DNA of 64,000 nt. It comes from Lojkania enalia. Its lineage: Eukaryota > Ascomycota > Dothideomycetes > Pleosporales. The stretch is from assembly GCA_010094045.1 (NCBI GenBank), contig ML986579.1, forward strand, positions 313,015-377,014. Direction: 5' to 3'. This document shows, piece after piece, positions 11,417-23,510 of the stretch. The position numbers were made by a program, and so were the translations under genes. Within the stretch, counting starts at the first letter, position 1, and each line of letters opens with the position of its first letter. The notes under the pieces were generated by a model, which worked only from the letters and a program-made list of their open reading frames with translations, had not been told where the DNA came from and ran no database searches.

Positions 11417-12855
11417 ATGGCTGAGGCAGGACTATGTGTATGATATGGTGTTCTCGTAAAGTTTGCTTCGAGGGGGAGGGTTTTTGCGTGTTACTAGGCC
11501 CCATTGTCGTTTACAAGAGGAAGGCGGTGCAGATTTCCTTATGTATTGTACGTGGGACTCATCGCAATCATCTTGCAATTGCATGCTCGCCTTTACTATA
11601 TCCATTCTATCTGTTCTTCCCGTGCATTACGCGGACTACGGCGGTATGGTGTTGGACTGAGCAATGCTGTGAAAAGGACAATGCCTAGGTCAAGACCACC
11701 TTGACCCGACTTTCACGTTGACAGCACATCCGAGTCAGGCAAAAGGCACTTGATGAGGTGGCACGGTTGCTGCCTAGGGCGCTGTCTTGCCTGGGTGTTT
11801 GGTTTCTGCAGGTGTCAAGCTTTCCAGGGGTGCGGATTGGCGAATTAGGGCGGCGGTCACTGCGGGCCCTCGAACGCTTGGGGCGCCGCGCTCCGGGCAA
11901 GGTCTCAGCCATGGGACGAGTACGGCTCGGAGATTTATTTTCCATCTTCAACCCTCACGAACGCCTGGCAGCAAGCGCGTCCTCAAGGTTTTGACCTGCT
12001 CACAGGCGCGGACCAAGACCAAAAGTTCAATCGCTTTTCTCGTCCCTCGCAAGCTGACAAATCGGGTTGTTCAAGGGCGGTTTCTTGGGCAACCCTTCGC
12101 TTCACACCATCCCACCCTTTCTCCACCTCGCAAGAGGCAAACTTCTGCCTCTACGAGCCCTCGTTCATTTAGTAGTGCCAGCGCAGACTTCACAACGTAC
12201 GCATAGCCCACGGACCTCAAATTAAGTCTTTATAATTCCGTACGAACGATCCCTATCCATCGGAACCGGACGAAACGGACCGTAAACAACACACGCACCC
12301 CGTATACTCTCCCAAGACCACCACTGTACTATTAAAATAAACAACTCAAGGAGGCACTTCGGAAATAGGAAGGGTGGGCAGGCTTGAGCGGAGCTTCGGC
12401 CGGGCGGGGTGATCAACTGGCTTTGCAAGTCGGATCTGGGGTGAATGTTGGAGTAGAAGAGCTCGCTGCATTCCTCTGGCACTCCTTACTAGAAGCAGCG
12501 GTAGCAGAAGTCCTTCGTGGATATGTCCCATTTAATTGGTCGACATTTAAAACCCTGTTGCTAGCATTTCCAGCAGGTGCCGCTCTGTACACCCTGGTTG
12601 GACCTCACACGGAATCTTTCACTTTCAGAGAACCCCATAGAAGCGAGAATCCGCGTACGCGCCCTACTTGGTGTTCTGTTCCGCGTCTCAACGCATTGGT
12701 GGTCTGTGTCGGCTTCTTCCCGGCACGTATTCTCAGACTTGGAGCCTAAGCCAGAACTTTAATATATAGTCTCGATTATAATCTTCCCGCCGCTCTCCCG
12801 CTACAGCACCTCCTACTACGCCCAATACAGCACAAACCCTCCAACTTCAAACAAG
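11417..12855. other. Intergenic region
   Basis: 1.44 kb between the exporter and the checkpoint kinase. Overlapping open frames occur on both strands (for example 12384-12749 plus, 12222-12531 minus), but none has a motif, a good ATG context or a consistent splice pattern. Probably 3' flank, and promoter plus 5' leader of the kinase gene. Confidence 0.45.
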
Positions 12856-15800
12856 ATGGAGGACGAGCTGACGCAACCAGCAACCCAGCAAATAATGGAC
12901 CCGCGCCGAATGGGAAGAAATAACTCGGGCTTGGACGACAAGGATATCGCTGACGTTCTGGCCATTCTGCATCCTACGTCTCCTTCAGCTATCAAAGCCG
13001 TGGAGAATACGGCAGATCGTCGTCCCGAGCTTATTTTATTCCGGAATTCCCACGACTCTTACGAGGATGATAATACGGACATTGAGGAACAAGAGACGAT
13101 TATCATTGACAAGCTGCATGAACAATCTTCGCCTCGTGTGGGTAATGATCTCGCTCTGCGCATGTCTTCCAACCTCCGTTCATTCCAGCTTGGATTTGTG
13201 TTCGGTCGTAACCCGCACAGCACAGATATCGTCTTCGGTCAAGATTCCGGCAAGCGAATCAGTAACCAACATTTTCGCATATATGTTAATACAGATGGAA
13301 TCGTCATGCTCGAAGACATGTCTACGAACGGTACGCTTGTAGATAATCTGTTGCTGAAGAACAAAGACCCGAGATTTCAAAGCGTGCGGATGCTAGCTTC
13401 CGGATCAATCATTTGCATCAACAGCGTCAATGATGCAGAGATGATTAAGTTTGTTGTTCGAATTCCGTCTCGAGTCTCCCATATGGAGCGCTTCAACACC
13501 AACCTGAAAGCCTTCCTGATGAAATGCAATCCTGGGCGACCGAACCTTCAAGGTAAGATGTTGTACATTTTCAATGAGATCATTGCTGAATCCAGCAGCT
13601 ACGCTACAGCGATTAGGAAAGCACCAGTACGGTGGACCAACGATGAAGTGGGATGGTGGGCCTGACTATAACATTATAGGTTTGCAGATATTACCGATAA
13701 CCAGTTGCATCGCTAATTACTATCAGGTCTTCTCGGAAAAGGCGCCTTTGCCACCGTGTACAAGCTTGCGACAAAGATGGATGGCAAGCTTGTTGCGGCT
13801 AAAGAGCTTGAAAAACGCCGATTCATGAAGAACGGGCAGCTTGATAAGAAGATCGATAATGAAATGAGGATAATGCGTGACCTCCGACATGAAAACATCG
13901 TCCAATTCATCGATTATCATGATGAGAGTGATTATTTGTATATCATCATGGAATATGTCCGCTATGGTGATCTGCAAGGTTACCTCAACCAGAACGGGAT
14001 TATGAAGGAGCCTGAAGCCAAGCTCATGGCCCAACAAATACTGAGTGCATTGGGTTATCTTCATCGAAGAAAAATCACTCATCGCGACATCAAGCCGGAC
14101 AACATTCTAATTGCAGACATGGATCCTCTTATGGTCAAACTTTCCGACTTCGGGTTGTCTAAAGTAGTCAAATCGGACGAGACATTCCTCAAGACCTTCT
14201 GCGGTACACTCTTGTACTGTGCTCCGGAAGTATTTCCCGATTTTGACGGCGCCGCCTCTAAGGGCATGAAACGCCGACGTGGAGTAAAGCAACAGTTTCA
14301 TTCGTATAGCTCCTCCGTTGACATTTGGTCCTTTGCGGCTGTCCTTTGGTACTCACTCTGTTTGAAGCCACCATTTGAAGGTATCTCAGATCAGACGGGT
14401 CGAGCAATGTGGGAGAACATTACGCAAAATCGCTTGGATACGACTCCTTTGAGAGAAGTTCAAGTTTCCGAGGCTTGCATTAACCTCCTTTGCAATATGA
14501 TGCAGGTAGAACCTGAGCTCCGCCCAACAGAATGGGACTGCCTGAACCATCGATGGCTCAAGGCCGCCGGCAAAATCGCAGATGATCCTACACTCCAATC
14601 TATCGCGGAGGAGGATGAATCCCAGGAAGCAGGAGAACAGTTGTCTCAACTTAGTATTCAAGAAGATTGCGTTCCTGATTCGGATGAAGAGGCTGAGGGC
14701 ATATTGAATGATCCCGACTATGGCGACATTGTTTACCATGATAGGCAACCAAAGAGGATCCGCTTTGACCCGCTTATTCCAAGAAATCAAATTCGAGATC
14801 GCGACCACGATTCGAGTGCAGACCACTCCTTTCAGTCTGAGCGCCGTTTCCCCAGTGAGGTGGAGGCAGAGGAAAGCTTTCAAGGCATGCAGCAGCTCTC
14901 CAACCGCCCACGGTTGTTTGGGGAGATAGGCCAGTCAGCACTTCAAAGCTCCGGTATCTTGAATGCTCACGTCAATGAAGTTCTCTCCCAGGCGGCTTCT
15001 AGCGGTGAAGTCCTTCCCCCAAATGGGCCAACGTCAAGTCGACAGATGCCTTCCATTGTACCTGGACGACCGCAGCTGGATGGAGCCTTTTCTTCTCCAA
15101 GTCTCCTTGGCGCTGAATCGATGGTGCGGGAGTTGAACATGGCTTCGCCTCAGTCTCCAGTTTCTGGAGCCGAAGATCCCAATGAACCAGCAACGCCGAA
15201 GACCCCAGAGGTACCACAGCATAACTCCTTGGAGCAGCATAGCCAGCACCCAAGCCAGTTCAGCGACACAACTCCTAAATCGAAAACCGTCCCGTTCAGT
15301 CGGCGTATTGACCTCCCTCAATTCACTGCCTCGACGTATTTCGATCCTTCAGATCCTTCAGATCCTTCTCCCCATAGCTCGGCGTACGCTACGAAGACGA
15401 GTGAATTCGATTTCGGGACTGTCGTCGAGGCTGCGAAAGTTGGTGAATCCCAACTCGATGACACTATTCGGCATTCGACCGAGAATAGCAGCCACGAGAG
15501 TGAGCATATTACGGCTCCGATTGTTCCGACCGCGCCAGCCGAGTTAGATATCAAACCTCCACCAACACGTCTTGGGAAACTCACGGCAACGGCTGACTCA
15601 TTCGTGCCCGGCCTTACTTTGATGATCGATCAAAGCCGTACATCGTGGGGTCGATCCCCTACAAATACTGTCATTTACGAGAATAGCAAGGATACGCGTA
15701 TTCCAAAGACGGCTTTCATAATTTTCTGGTGGTCGTCAAATAGAGAGGGTGACGGAACCGTCCAAGAACTTTCGCAGCAGGGCAAAGACTGGACAAACCT

Positions 15801-16062
15801 CGATGATCTCCATTGCGGAATCTTCACTTGCGCATCGTCTGGCATAAGCATCAATGGCAAGCACCTACGACAGAAAGATGAAAAGGGTCGAGCTTTGTAT
15901 GGCCATCTCCATACTGGGGACGTCATCCAGGTCTATCACGACGCTCGGGGTACAGAGTGCCTCAAGTTCAAGTGTGAATTCAAACGCGGTTCGGCACTGC
16001 ATCCTCGCCCAGCTGGCGAGGCTTTCAACATTATTCAGGGCAACAAGCTACCTGATTCGTAG
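12856..16062 (+). CDS. rad53: Rad53/Chk2-type DNA-damage checkpoint kinase (FHA-kinase-FHA)
   Basis: Exons 12856-13552, about 13617-13679 and 13727-16062 give about 1031 residues (the second exon's acceptor could also be at 13598). The N-terminus carries TQ sites at 6-7 and 10-11, like the Mec1/ATR-targeted TQ cluster of Rad53. FHA1 spans about 113-200 (FGRNP at 116, S-x2-H, STNGT). The kinase domain has GKGAFATV (257-264), Lys279, HRDIKPDN (372-379), DFG (394-396) and APE (419-421), with a roughly 20-residue insert before DIWS. A long Ser/Pro/SQ-rich linker follows. A second, more divergent FHA-like domain lies at about 880-1005 (WGRSPTN, GISINGKHL, TGDVIQVY). Two FHA domains around the kinase is the Rad53 arrangement; a nuclear role in replication-stress signalling follows from the family. 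Confidence 0.85.
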
Positions 16063-16775
16063 TCTTTATATCCTGATTTCTCGACATCTCCATTTTCCAA
16101 ACATACCCATGGACTATACCTTAAAGCATTGCGCAAGTTTATTTGGATCCATCGCGGCATAGATTTCACACTTAATGGTCCGGCAATTAGCGGGAGTTGG
16201 TGGCCTTGATCTTGTGGCGTTCTTTCATTTATAAGTGGTTTCCTTTGTCGGCCACACTATCACGTCTCTGCGGAAAGTTGCGTTGTCTAGTAACAAATTG
16301 GTGGTTCTAGGTAGACGCCTATGGGGGATGACAGCCATAACAATAATAGTTCACCGCTCTCGTCTGTTAGAAAATGAAGGAATATGGGAGTTCAGCATTA
16401 GCGTTACCGTTTGGTATTTCGCTGAGGTCATACTTGGGATATCGGACTCCGGGAAGGTGCTCGACGTAGGTAGCAGCGGGTCTATTCCTATAGAGGAATG
16501 GGTAAATTAAAATTTAATCGATCGAAATATAGATTGTATTTGCTCATGCTGCAGCCGGGCTCTTTGATTTTGGCCAGAGTCATTCTGGCGTTGATTTATG
16601 GTAATTATACGCAGTTAGTTGTAGCTAGTCCGAATAGCCCAGCCCAAAATGGGTTAGCTGCTGCGGCAGCTCCGTAGTGACGATCTGTCTTGTAGCACAA
16701 CCAAGACCGCATCGACGCAGCCTTCAACCGTTCGCCATACTCTTGATTGTCTAGCTATTACTTTGCGCTATTGCA
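16063..16775. other. Intergenic region
   Basis: 713 bp between the kinase stop and the yos9 start. Only short non-ATG open frames; nothing else recognised. Confidence 0.5.
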
Positions 16776-18389
16776 ATGAAGAATTTTTGGGCGCTCCCCA
16801 CCTTTCTGCGCATTGCGCTTGCGAGTCAACATGCTTTCAGCGTCTTCGACGACTTACTTGCTTTCCCACAGGTACCGCTTCACGCAGTTCTCACGTCTTA
16901 AGGTTATTACTCTTACAATGGAATAGTATGAAGTTATCTTTCCAAATACATTTGTGACGGAAGACGATGCGACATCCTTATTAGGTACGACCGCGACGAG
17001 AAGCGCCAGTTCCGTAACCCCGAACTCCCGGGAAACACAGGAGCTCTCCAAGCCTAGAAAGGGAACCACCGGCTCCACGCCGAATGATGCCGGACAAGAA
17101 GAGACATACGAGGCTGTAGTTCTCGATGGAAGGCGTTACCTTTGCAGCATACCCATAATACCAGAGGAGCAGGTCCAGAACTCGACAGCTTCGGCTGAAC
17201 AGGCAAAAGCGGAGGAAGAGAAGGAGCTTATGCGCGCGACGGATCGCGGCTGGGAGCTGTTGGAGGGCATGCAAGGGAATTGCATATACTATGTAAGCGG
17301 ATGGTGGAGCTACAGCTTCTGTTATAAGGATGAGGTGAAGCAATTCCATCAACTACCGCCGAGCCGCGGCGTGCCGTTTTATCCTCCGGTCGAGGACACT
17401 AGTGTTAAGAGTTTCGTTCTGGGAAGGTTCCCCGAGAAGGATAAGAAAACAAAGGAAGGAAAAGACGCCAGGAAGACATTGGGGAGTGACGGGACTACAA
17501 AGGATACAGTTGATGACGAAGGCAACGCGGAGCCAGAGATGAGTGTCGAAGTTGCCAAGTTGGAGACCAAGGGCACGACGAGGTATATGGTGCAGCGGTT
17601 AACGGGAGGAACTGAGTGTGACCTAACAGGCAAGGAGCGGAAGATTGAAGTTCAGGTATGACTCTTACTCACTCATCTTGCCAAATATTCTGGCTAATAT
17701 GATGTTATAGTTCCACTGCCACCCCCAGTCCGCGGATAGAATCGCAATGATCAAAGAAACTAGTACTTGCTCGTATCTCATGATCATCAACACCCCCCGT
17801 CTTTGCAACGATGTTGCTTTCATGCCGCCCCAAGAAAACCTCGCCCATCCCATCTCTTGTCAGCCTGTCCTGGCTGAGAATGAGGTGGACGCTTGGAACA
17901 TGGTGTTACTTGAAGAAAAGGTCCGCGAAACAGAGCAACTTATAGCCAAGTTCGAGGACGAAAATCCCCTTAGAGGGATGGAGAAAGGTGCCGAGGGCTC
18001 TACAAAACGAGGGCCTGTCATTGGAGGTATTGAAGTTGGAGCACAAGTACTAGTTGGAAGCGAAGGCAAAGTCATAGAGAAGAGCGTAGTGGTTGGTGGC
18101 GGAAAAGAGATCTATGTTGGTACTATTGCTACTTCTGATGGCAAGCAGATGAGCGCTGCGGAGATGAAGAAGCTCAATATTAATGATCCAAAACATGTAG
18201 AGAAGTTGAAGAGGGATTTGCAGGGGCTGGCGGGACGAGCGGGCTGGAAGTTGGATCTTGTAGATACCCCACGGGGACGTGAGTTTAGGGGTATTATTGA
18301 GGCCGAGGATCAGGATGAAGGCATAAAAAAGGAGGATAAGACAAAGGGTACCAAGAAGGAGGGAAATGAGAAGGTTCAGAAGGAGAAGG

Positions 18390-18431
<42 letters not shown>

Positions 18432-18463
18432 GAAGTGAGGAAGTGTATAAAGATGAACTTTAA
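16776..18463 (+). CDS. yos9: Yos9/OS-9 ERAD lectin with KDEL retention signal
   Basis: Exons 16776-16871, 16927-17655 and 17711-18463 (525 residues; both introns 55 nt). Exon 1 encodes an N-terminal hydrophobic signal sequence and the conserved Yos9 start of the mature protein (SVFDDLLAFPQ), which decides this ATG over later ones. The mannose-6-phosphate-receptor-homology domain runs from about 145 to 305: C151, the double-Trp motif GWW at 157-159, C164, the ECDLTGKER block, FHC across the last splice site, and a SYLMIINTPRLC end. Yos9 binds trimmed glycans exposing terminal alpha-1,6-mannose on misfolded glycoproteins and passes them to the Hrd1 ubiquitin ligase in the ER lumen. The C-terminus is an acidic Lys/Glu/Gln-rich tail with an EQ repeat, ending KDEL. 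Confidence 0.92.
18391..18426 (+). repeat. Six copies of GGAGCA inside yos9
   Basis: A perfect 6-bp tandem repeat in frame with yos9, coding alternating Glu and Gln just before the KDEL tail. Copy number is likely to vary between strains; the retention signal stays in frame whatever the number of units. Confidence 0.9.
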
Positions 18464-19005
18464 AGTAGGCCATATTTAGCATGTGCTGGGGAGCAAGTGT
18501 AGGATATTCGGACTTCTCTTTTATAAATGTACAACTCATATTCCGAACATGCCCATTTTAGAGCGATGTGCCACATAATCTGAAATGAAGCATTCGACTT
18601 GTCTGTCTTACGCCGGCGGTATTTGCTCCGTGCGGAGATAGCACGAATGGTCGGTGAATTCGGGGCTCGGAGAGCTGATTGCATCGAGATCATATAAAAC
18701 TCATCCTTCAGCGTGTCGAAATAATGCGAAAACACACATATACCGATAAATACTTATATTCGTGTGTTTATCATTACTATCAATACCCGTGACGCTCCTC
18801 GAGGCGTTGTGAATGAATTATCCCTCGAATGCTAATGACGTAGATTTAAAGAGGTTCGAATGGAAACCTTCGCCTCCGAGTTCGGTCCGCAAAAAGCATC
18901 GTGAACTCAACGGCAACCCTCGACATAGGCCCGCATCTGTACCTTCGTCCCCCTAGAGAGCTACGAACCCATCTCCTCAAATAATCGGACTCATATCAAC
19001 TGCCC
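18464..19005. other. Intergenic region
   Basis: 542 bp, AT-rich in its centre, no supported gene. It carries the yos9 3' end and the jac1 promoter. Confidence 0.5.
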
Positions 19006-19728
19006 ATGATGCGACCGACCTCCCCAGCAGCCATGGCCTTGCTGCGCTCGACCGTCTCCGAAGCGTCCAGGGTGCCACTCCGAACACGACAAACAGCAAC
19101 GCCATGCATATTCTGCGCAAACCATAAGTATCGCTCTCACTCAGCGCCGCAGCGATATAGCTCCACATCATCCAAAGCAGATGCATCTAAACCGCACACC
19201 CACTACTCCCTCTTCCCAGAATCTCTGCCTGCTGGCCCCCCACCATCTGGTCGTTTCCATGTCGACCTTCCATCGCTCAAAAAAGAATTTCTACAGCTTC
19301 AAGCACAAGCTCATCCCGATCGACATCCTCCGGCGACGAAAATTAAGGCGCAAGCTCTCTCCGCACGGATAAACGAAGCCTACAAGACATTACAGAACCC
19401 TCTTCTCCGCGCTCAATACTTACTTTCGCTACGGGGCATAGACGTACATGTGGATGAGTCGGCGAAGGTAGAAGATCCGCAGCTATTAATGGAGGTGTTA
19501 GAGGCAAGGGAGCAGATCGAGGAGGCGGAGAATGAGGAGGATCTAGTGGAGATGAAGGCGCAGAACGAGGACAGGATTGCGAATAGCGTGAAGATATTAG
19601 AAGAGGCGTTTGAGAAAGATGATGTTGAGGGGGCAAAACATGAAGCAGTCAGGCTGAGGTATTGGATTAATATTGAAGACAGCTTGCAGAACTGGGAGAA
19701 AGGGAAACCAGTTGTGTTGGCCCATTGA
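19006..19728 (+). CDS. jac1: Jac1/HscB mitochondrial J-domain co-chaperone
   Basis: A single-exon protein of 240 residues. The first 60 residues are rich in Arg, Ser and Ala with few acids, as in a mitochondrial presequence. The J domain starts at HYSLFP (66-71), and the HPD motif that stimulates Hsp70 ATPase is at 103-105. The C-terminal three-helix domain (about 135-235) holds the Isu1-binding surface and ends with the conserved RYWINIEDSL region. Jac1 delivers the iron-sulfur scaffold Isu1 to the Hsp70 Ssq1 for cluster transfer in the matrix. A second ATG at codon 2 could be the true start. A CIFC pair at 34-37 recalls the zinc module of animal HSCB, but only one CxxC is present and it lies in the presequence region. 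Confidence 0.92.
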   Translation: MMRPTSPAAMALLRSTVSEASRVPLRTRQTATPCIFCANHKYRSHSAPQRYSSTSSKADASKPHTHYSLFPESLPAGPPPSGRFHVDLPSLKKEFLQLQAQAHPDRHPPATKIKAQALSARINEAYKTLQNPLLRAQYLLSLRGIDVHVDESAKVEDPQLLMEVLEAREQIEEAENEEDLVEMKAQNEDRIANSVKILEEAFEKDDVEGAKHEAVRLRYWINIEDSLQNWEKGKPVVLAH

Positions 19729-20306
19729 AACGTCTCAGAAAGGTGGGCAGGATATGGTCTATTGAAAAGAATATGCCATTATGGATGCGACTGTATTATC
19801 TTCAGGATTTGGATTGTGTTGGCATTTCAGATACCCATTCCGTCTACTGGGTCTTGGGGATTTTCAAAGTGAATATCGCATCGTCAGACCAGACAAATTT
19901 CTCTCTTAATACTCTAAAATCAAGGTATTCAATACTAATACCCATTTTCGGAATGTTCATTGCTCTTGACACAGATCAGAGAACTCCGTCCATTGCTATG
20001 CTCCGCTCATGTCTATGCCCGCTCTGAGTTGGCCCGTTTACGGTCACGGCGCAGGATGAACGTCTGTGCAATCACATGTCAACAGTCGTGGGAAAACTTC
20101 TTGGAAGCCATTTTCAAAAACAGACCTTACGAAAAGAAAATTGGCACCTTTGATCAAACTCCTCCACTATTTCACCAAAGCTCCAACTTCCTACGCCACA
20201 CTTCCAGAAGCTATCCAGAACCAGCTAGCGCTATCTTGAAAGCCGAGGCTTGGCACTGATACCAGAGCTCACCATTTGCAAGCTCACTTTCTTTCCTTCC
20301 TTCACC
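19729..20306. other. Intergenic region
   Basis: 578 bp with overlapping short open frames and no recognisable motif. It holds the jac1 3' end and the promoter and leader of the cytidine deaminase gene. Confidence 0.5.
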
Positions 20307-20962
20307 ATGCCAACAGCAGCAGCAGCAAACTCTGCCTCTACGCCAGAGCCCAGTGGTTTAGTGCACGGTCTCACGACTGAGGAACTCACAGTGCTTTCAA
20401 CATCATGCATTGAAGCAAAAGCGTTAGCGTACTGTAAGCAACCCCCTCAACCTTAACCCCTCACACCTATGCTCGAAGACATTGTGATGTACATTTCGTA
20501 CTAGGTCGCTTATGAATCCATAATGCCTGACAAAAGCCATCTATAGGCCCATACTCACTATTCCGCGTCGGCGCATCCCTTCTCCTCAACCCGACATCCA
20601 CTTCCTCCCCGCCAACCATCATAACCGGTGCAAATGTAGAAAACGCTTCCTACCCGGTGGGAACCTGCGCTGAGAGGACTGCAATGGGCACAGCCGTGCT
20701 CCAGGGGCATCGAATTGGCTCCTTTAAAGCTATCGGTGTAGCGACGGACATGGACGACTTTTGCTCTCCATGCGGCATGTGTAGGCAGTTCCTCAGAGAG
20801 TTCTGCGAGAACGAGGTACCCATTTTTATGTTCAATAAAGGGGGCGAGTATAAGGTTATGACCTTGGGAGAGCTGTTGCCAATGAGCTTTGGGCCGAGCA
20901 GCTTGCCACCGAGGGAGCAGTTGAAGGGGGCTGCCGAGGAGGATAAGGCGAAGAAGGCGTAG
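20307..20962 (+). CDS. cdd1: Cytidine deaminase
   Basis: Two exons, 20307-20433 and 20547-20962, separated by a 113-nt intron, give 180 residues. The ATG at 20307 has a CACC context and is preferred over the in-frame ATG at 20250. The enzyme hydrolyses cytidine and deoxycytidine to the uridine forms in pyrimidine salvage. The catalytic zinc motifs are intact: C83-A-E85 supplies one ligand and the proton-shuttling Glu, and P-C-G-M-C at 117-121 supplies Cys118 and Cys121. The substrate-binding FRVGA and NVENASYP blocks are present. Length is slightly above the usual 140-150 because of a short N-terminal and a charged C-terminal extension. It should act as a cytosolic tetramer. Confidence 0.93.
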
Positions 20963-21487
20963 ATGATGAATCGGAATATCAAATTTGAGAGCAAGAAGGC
21001 TATCTGAATAGCGGGTTTCAAGGATACAATGTACCCCAGACTCCGCGGTCATAAACGCATCGTTAGTGGGCTCTTGAACTAGATCTAGACATGAGCAACC
21101 TTGCCGTCGCATCATAAATAGCGTATTTCAATCGCGTGACATCACAACTGACTAACACGACTGCTCCAATCCTACGTACGTCTTTAGATACCCTCTGCTG
21201 CACTAGGGCGCATCCCGTAATCTACATGAAATCGATAAGCTCTCGATAAGGCACATCTGCCCCTCCAACCAACAATTGCTTTTCCGTTATGTATCTCCGC
21301 GGTCCACCGCGCAGCTAGCCACTGACGAAACAGCACTTCCTATTCAGCCATGACTTGCTTTTGGGCCCGCCTACTGAGAAAGAAGAAAAACAATGGTGGG
21401 CTCTGGTTAGCTGTCGTGGCCGCGTCAGAGCTCCCTCGTCCATTCCTTGATCTAAATTTCTACTTGGTGAAGAGCCGATAAAGGAAA
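20963..21487. other. Intergenic region
   Basis: 525 bp between the deaminase and SDR genes. A minus-strand open frame (21315-21674) overlaps SDR exons and is taken as chance. Nothing else seen. Confidence 0.5.
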
Positions 21488-22784
21488 ATGGCTGATATGG
21501 ATAGTTCAAGGACGCCAATAGATACAATGGATTCTGAACATTTTTCGCCGTATAGAGCGGATGGGAAACTTGTGAGTCAATATCTGTGTGGAGAACAGTG
21601 TCCTGCGTGGAAGTAGACTGACAGATGGACTTGTGTAGTATGGGTTCGTTTGCGTCGTGACGGGCGCCACGCAACCTGTCGGAAAGGCTATTGTTACCGA
21701 GCTCGCTGGTGAGTATGATCCCAAGTCCAATTGAGCTCCTGTATAAGGCATGAAGCCAGCGCCGTGGGAGATGACCAAATTTTATCGAATGTCAATTTGC
21801 AACTGAAGCCGCCAAAACGATTTTCCATAATTTGACCTATTTTCGAACGCCTTGGGCTTCTGTATCTCTATATTCTCGTTTTATATTCCTCTATGTACAA
21901 CGATTCAACTGACTGCTTATCCCATCAGCGCACGGCGCAGCCTGTATCTACGCCTGTTCTTCCCTTCCCGACGAGCCATACGCCGAACTCGCGGAATCCG
22001 TAAACGCGCAGTATCCGAATACGAAAGTCATCGGATACCCATACAAAATAACATCTGAAGAAGATACCCTCGCGCTTATTGACGATGTGTTGAACTCGTG
22101 GGGCCGGTACGTTCCACACCAAAACGCTCACTCCTTTCCATTGTAAAATCTGTTTACGAGCCTATGCGCTGACAACAATCATTTCCTAGCCTCGACGTAT
22201 GGACTTCTTCAACAGGTCTCCTCGGACCCCCTAGCATAAATTCAACCTCCCCTCGCGACCTTTACAATGCCTTCGAGTCCAACTCGATGCCCGCCTTCTT
22301 TGCCCTTAAATATGCGCCCGCTGCAATGCAAAAGACGACCCCCAAAGGATCATACCCGAATGCAGCCCCAAAAGATATTCCGTATGGCTCTATCATCATC
22401 GTGACCTCCGTCGCAGGTACATACGGTGGATGCTGGGGCCCTGCATTTACCATGTCCTCGCACGCCGCACTAGGCGTCATGAGATCCGGTGTCGCCGTGC
22501 TAAAAGGTACTGGCGTCCGCATTAACGCGATAACGGCCGGGCAGATCGATGTCGGCGTCGATCTGAAGGGCGCGGGTCTTGAGGGAGGGCAGTTTCCGCC
22601 AGCGAGCCTACAGAACAAGGAAGTTCAGGAACGGGTCATTGGACTGGAGAGAGCGGGCAGACCGGAGGAGGTCGGGCGTGTGGCTGGGTTTTTGGCGAGC
22701 GGGTTTAGTAGTTATATTACTGGGGCGGAGTTGAGAGTTGATGGTGGAGCGAGCGTCATGAATCCGTTGACTGTGCCTTTGTAG
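21488..22784 (+). CDS. SDR-fold protein lacking the catalytic motifs
   Basis: Four exons (21488-21571, 21639-21708, 21929-22106, 22190-22784) give 308 residues; introns are 67, 220 and 83 nt. The overall pattern is that of a classical short-chain dehydrogenase: a first beta strand and glycine motif, an LDVW strand, a SVAG strand, RINAITAG after helix alpha-F, and a C-terminal SSYITGAELRVDGG. Every diagnostic motif is altered. The TGxxxGxG motif reads TGATQPVG (36-43), NNAG is SSTG (117-120), and the active-site Tyr and Lys of YxxxK are Phe197 and Ser201, although Ser184 sits at the expected 13-residue distance. A pseudoenzyme or a regulatory or binding role is likely. The frame is fully open and spliced in phase, so the gene is not obviously dead. 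Confidence 0.82.
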
Positions 22785-23510
22785 AGATGTAGGAGAGGGT
22801 ACATAATTTATGGTAAATAAACATCTAGGTTTTAACATAGGTCACATCCCCGTACTAAGCAGGCGCTAATAACAGAGAGTTACCTGTTATATTTTGCTAT
22901 TTTCTGGGGGAACTGCGCAGAATAGTCGAAGATGCCCCTAATGAGGATGCTTTGGTCAAGTGCGGGGCATGCATTGCCCCCCCCCCCAGACTTAGAGGGG
23001 CCTCGATGTAGTAACTTCTTTATCAAGTGCCTATGCATAGTCAAGGTCAGAAAACTGAACACCAAAAGCCCGGAAATTTTTCATGCCCAAATATAGTACA
23101 TGATACCTAATATCTAAAGCCATGCGTAGAGTCCGAAATTACTCTTTCTTCATGCAATCGGACAACAGGAGTCTTAGCAGCTACAGTAGTGAGGTAGCTG
23201 ATAGTTAACCGAACGTTTGACACGCCTATAAAGTATCCCTTCTCTTAAAGCATTGATAAACCGTCCTTTTCCCCGTTTTACCTTCACTCAAGTCGAGGGT
23301 GAGCCCCCAAGCAACCATTCTTCGAAGGTAGTCATATAGCTACTATCTAGGACATGCCCCCCCTTTATTGTGTTTGAATAAGTACATTTTTACTTGTTGT
23401 TTGGGAATTTGGGTTCCGCTCGCTGAATGCATTTTTTGAACTTTTACACTAGACTTTCGGTCGCCTCCACGTTTCTTTTCAGCCTTTCTACTTGGTTCCA
23501 CGCGGGTCTA
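22785..23510. other. Intergenic region with C-runs
   Basis: 726 bp, no gene. Homopolymer C-runs lie at about 22977-22987 and near 23347; otherwise AT-rich. No motif recognised. Confidence 0.5.

Noticed and set aside
12222..12749. Frames of 86-121 codons on both strands
   Set aside because: No motif, overlapping, and a donor-like GTAAGG on the minus strand has no matching acceptor that keeps a sensible frame.
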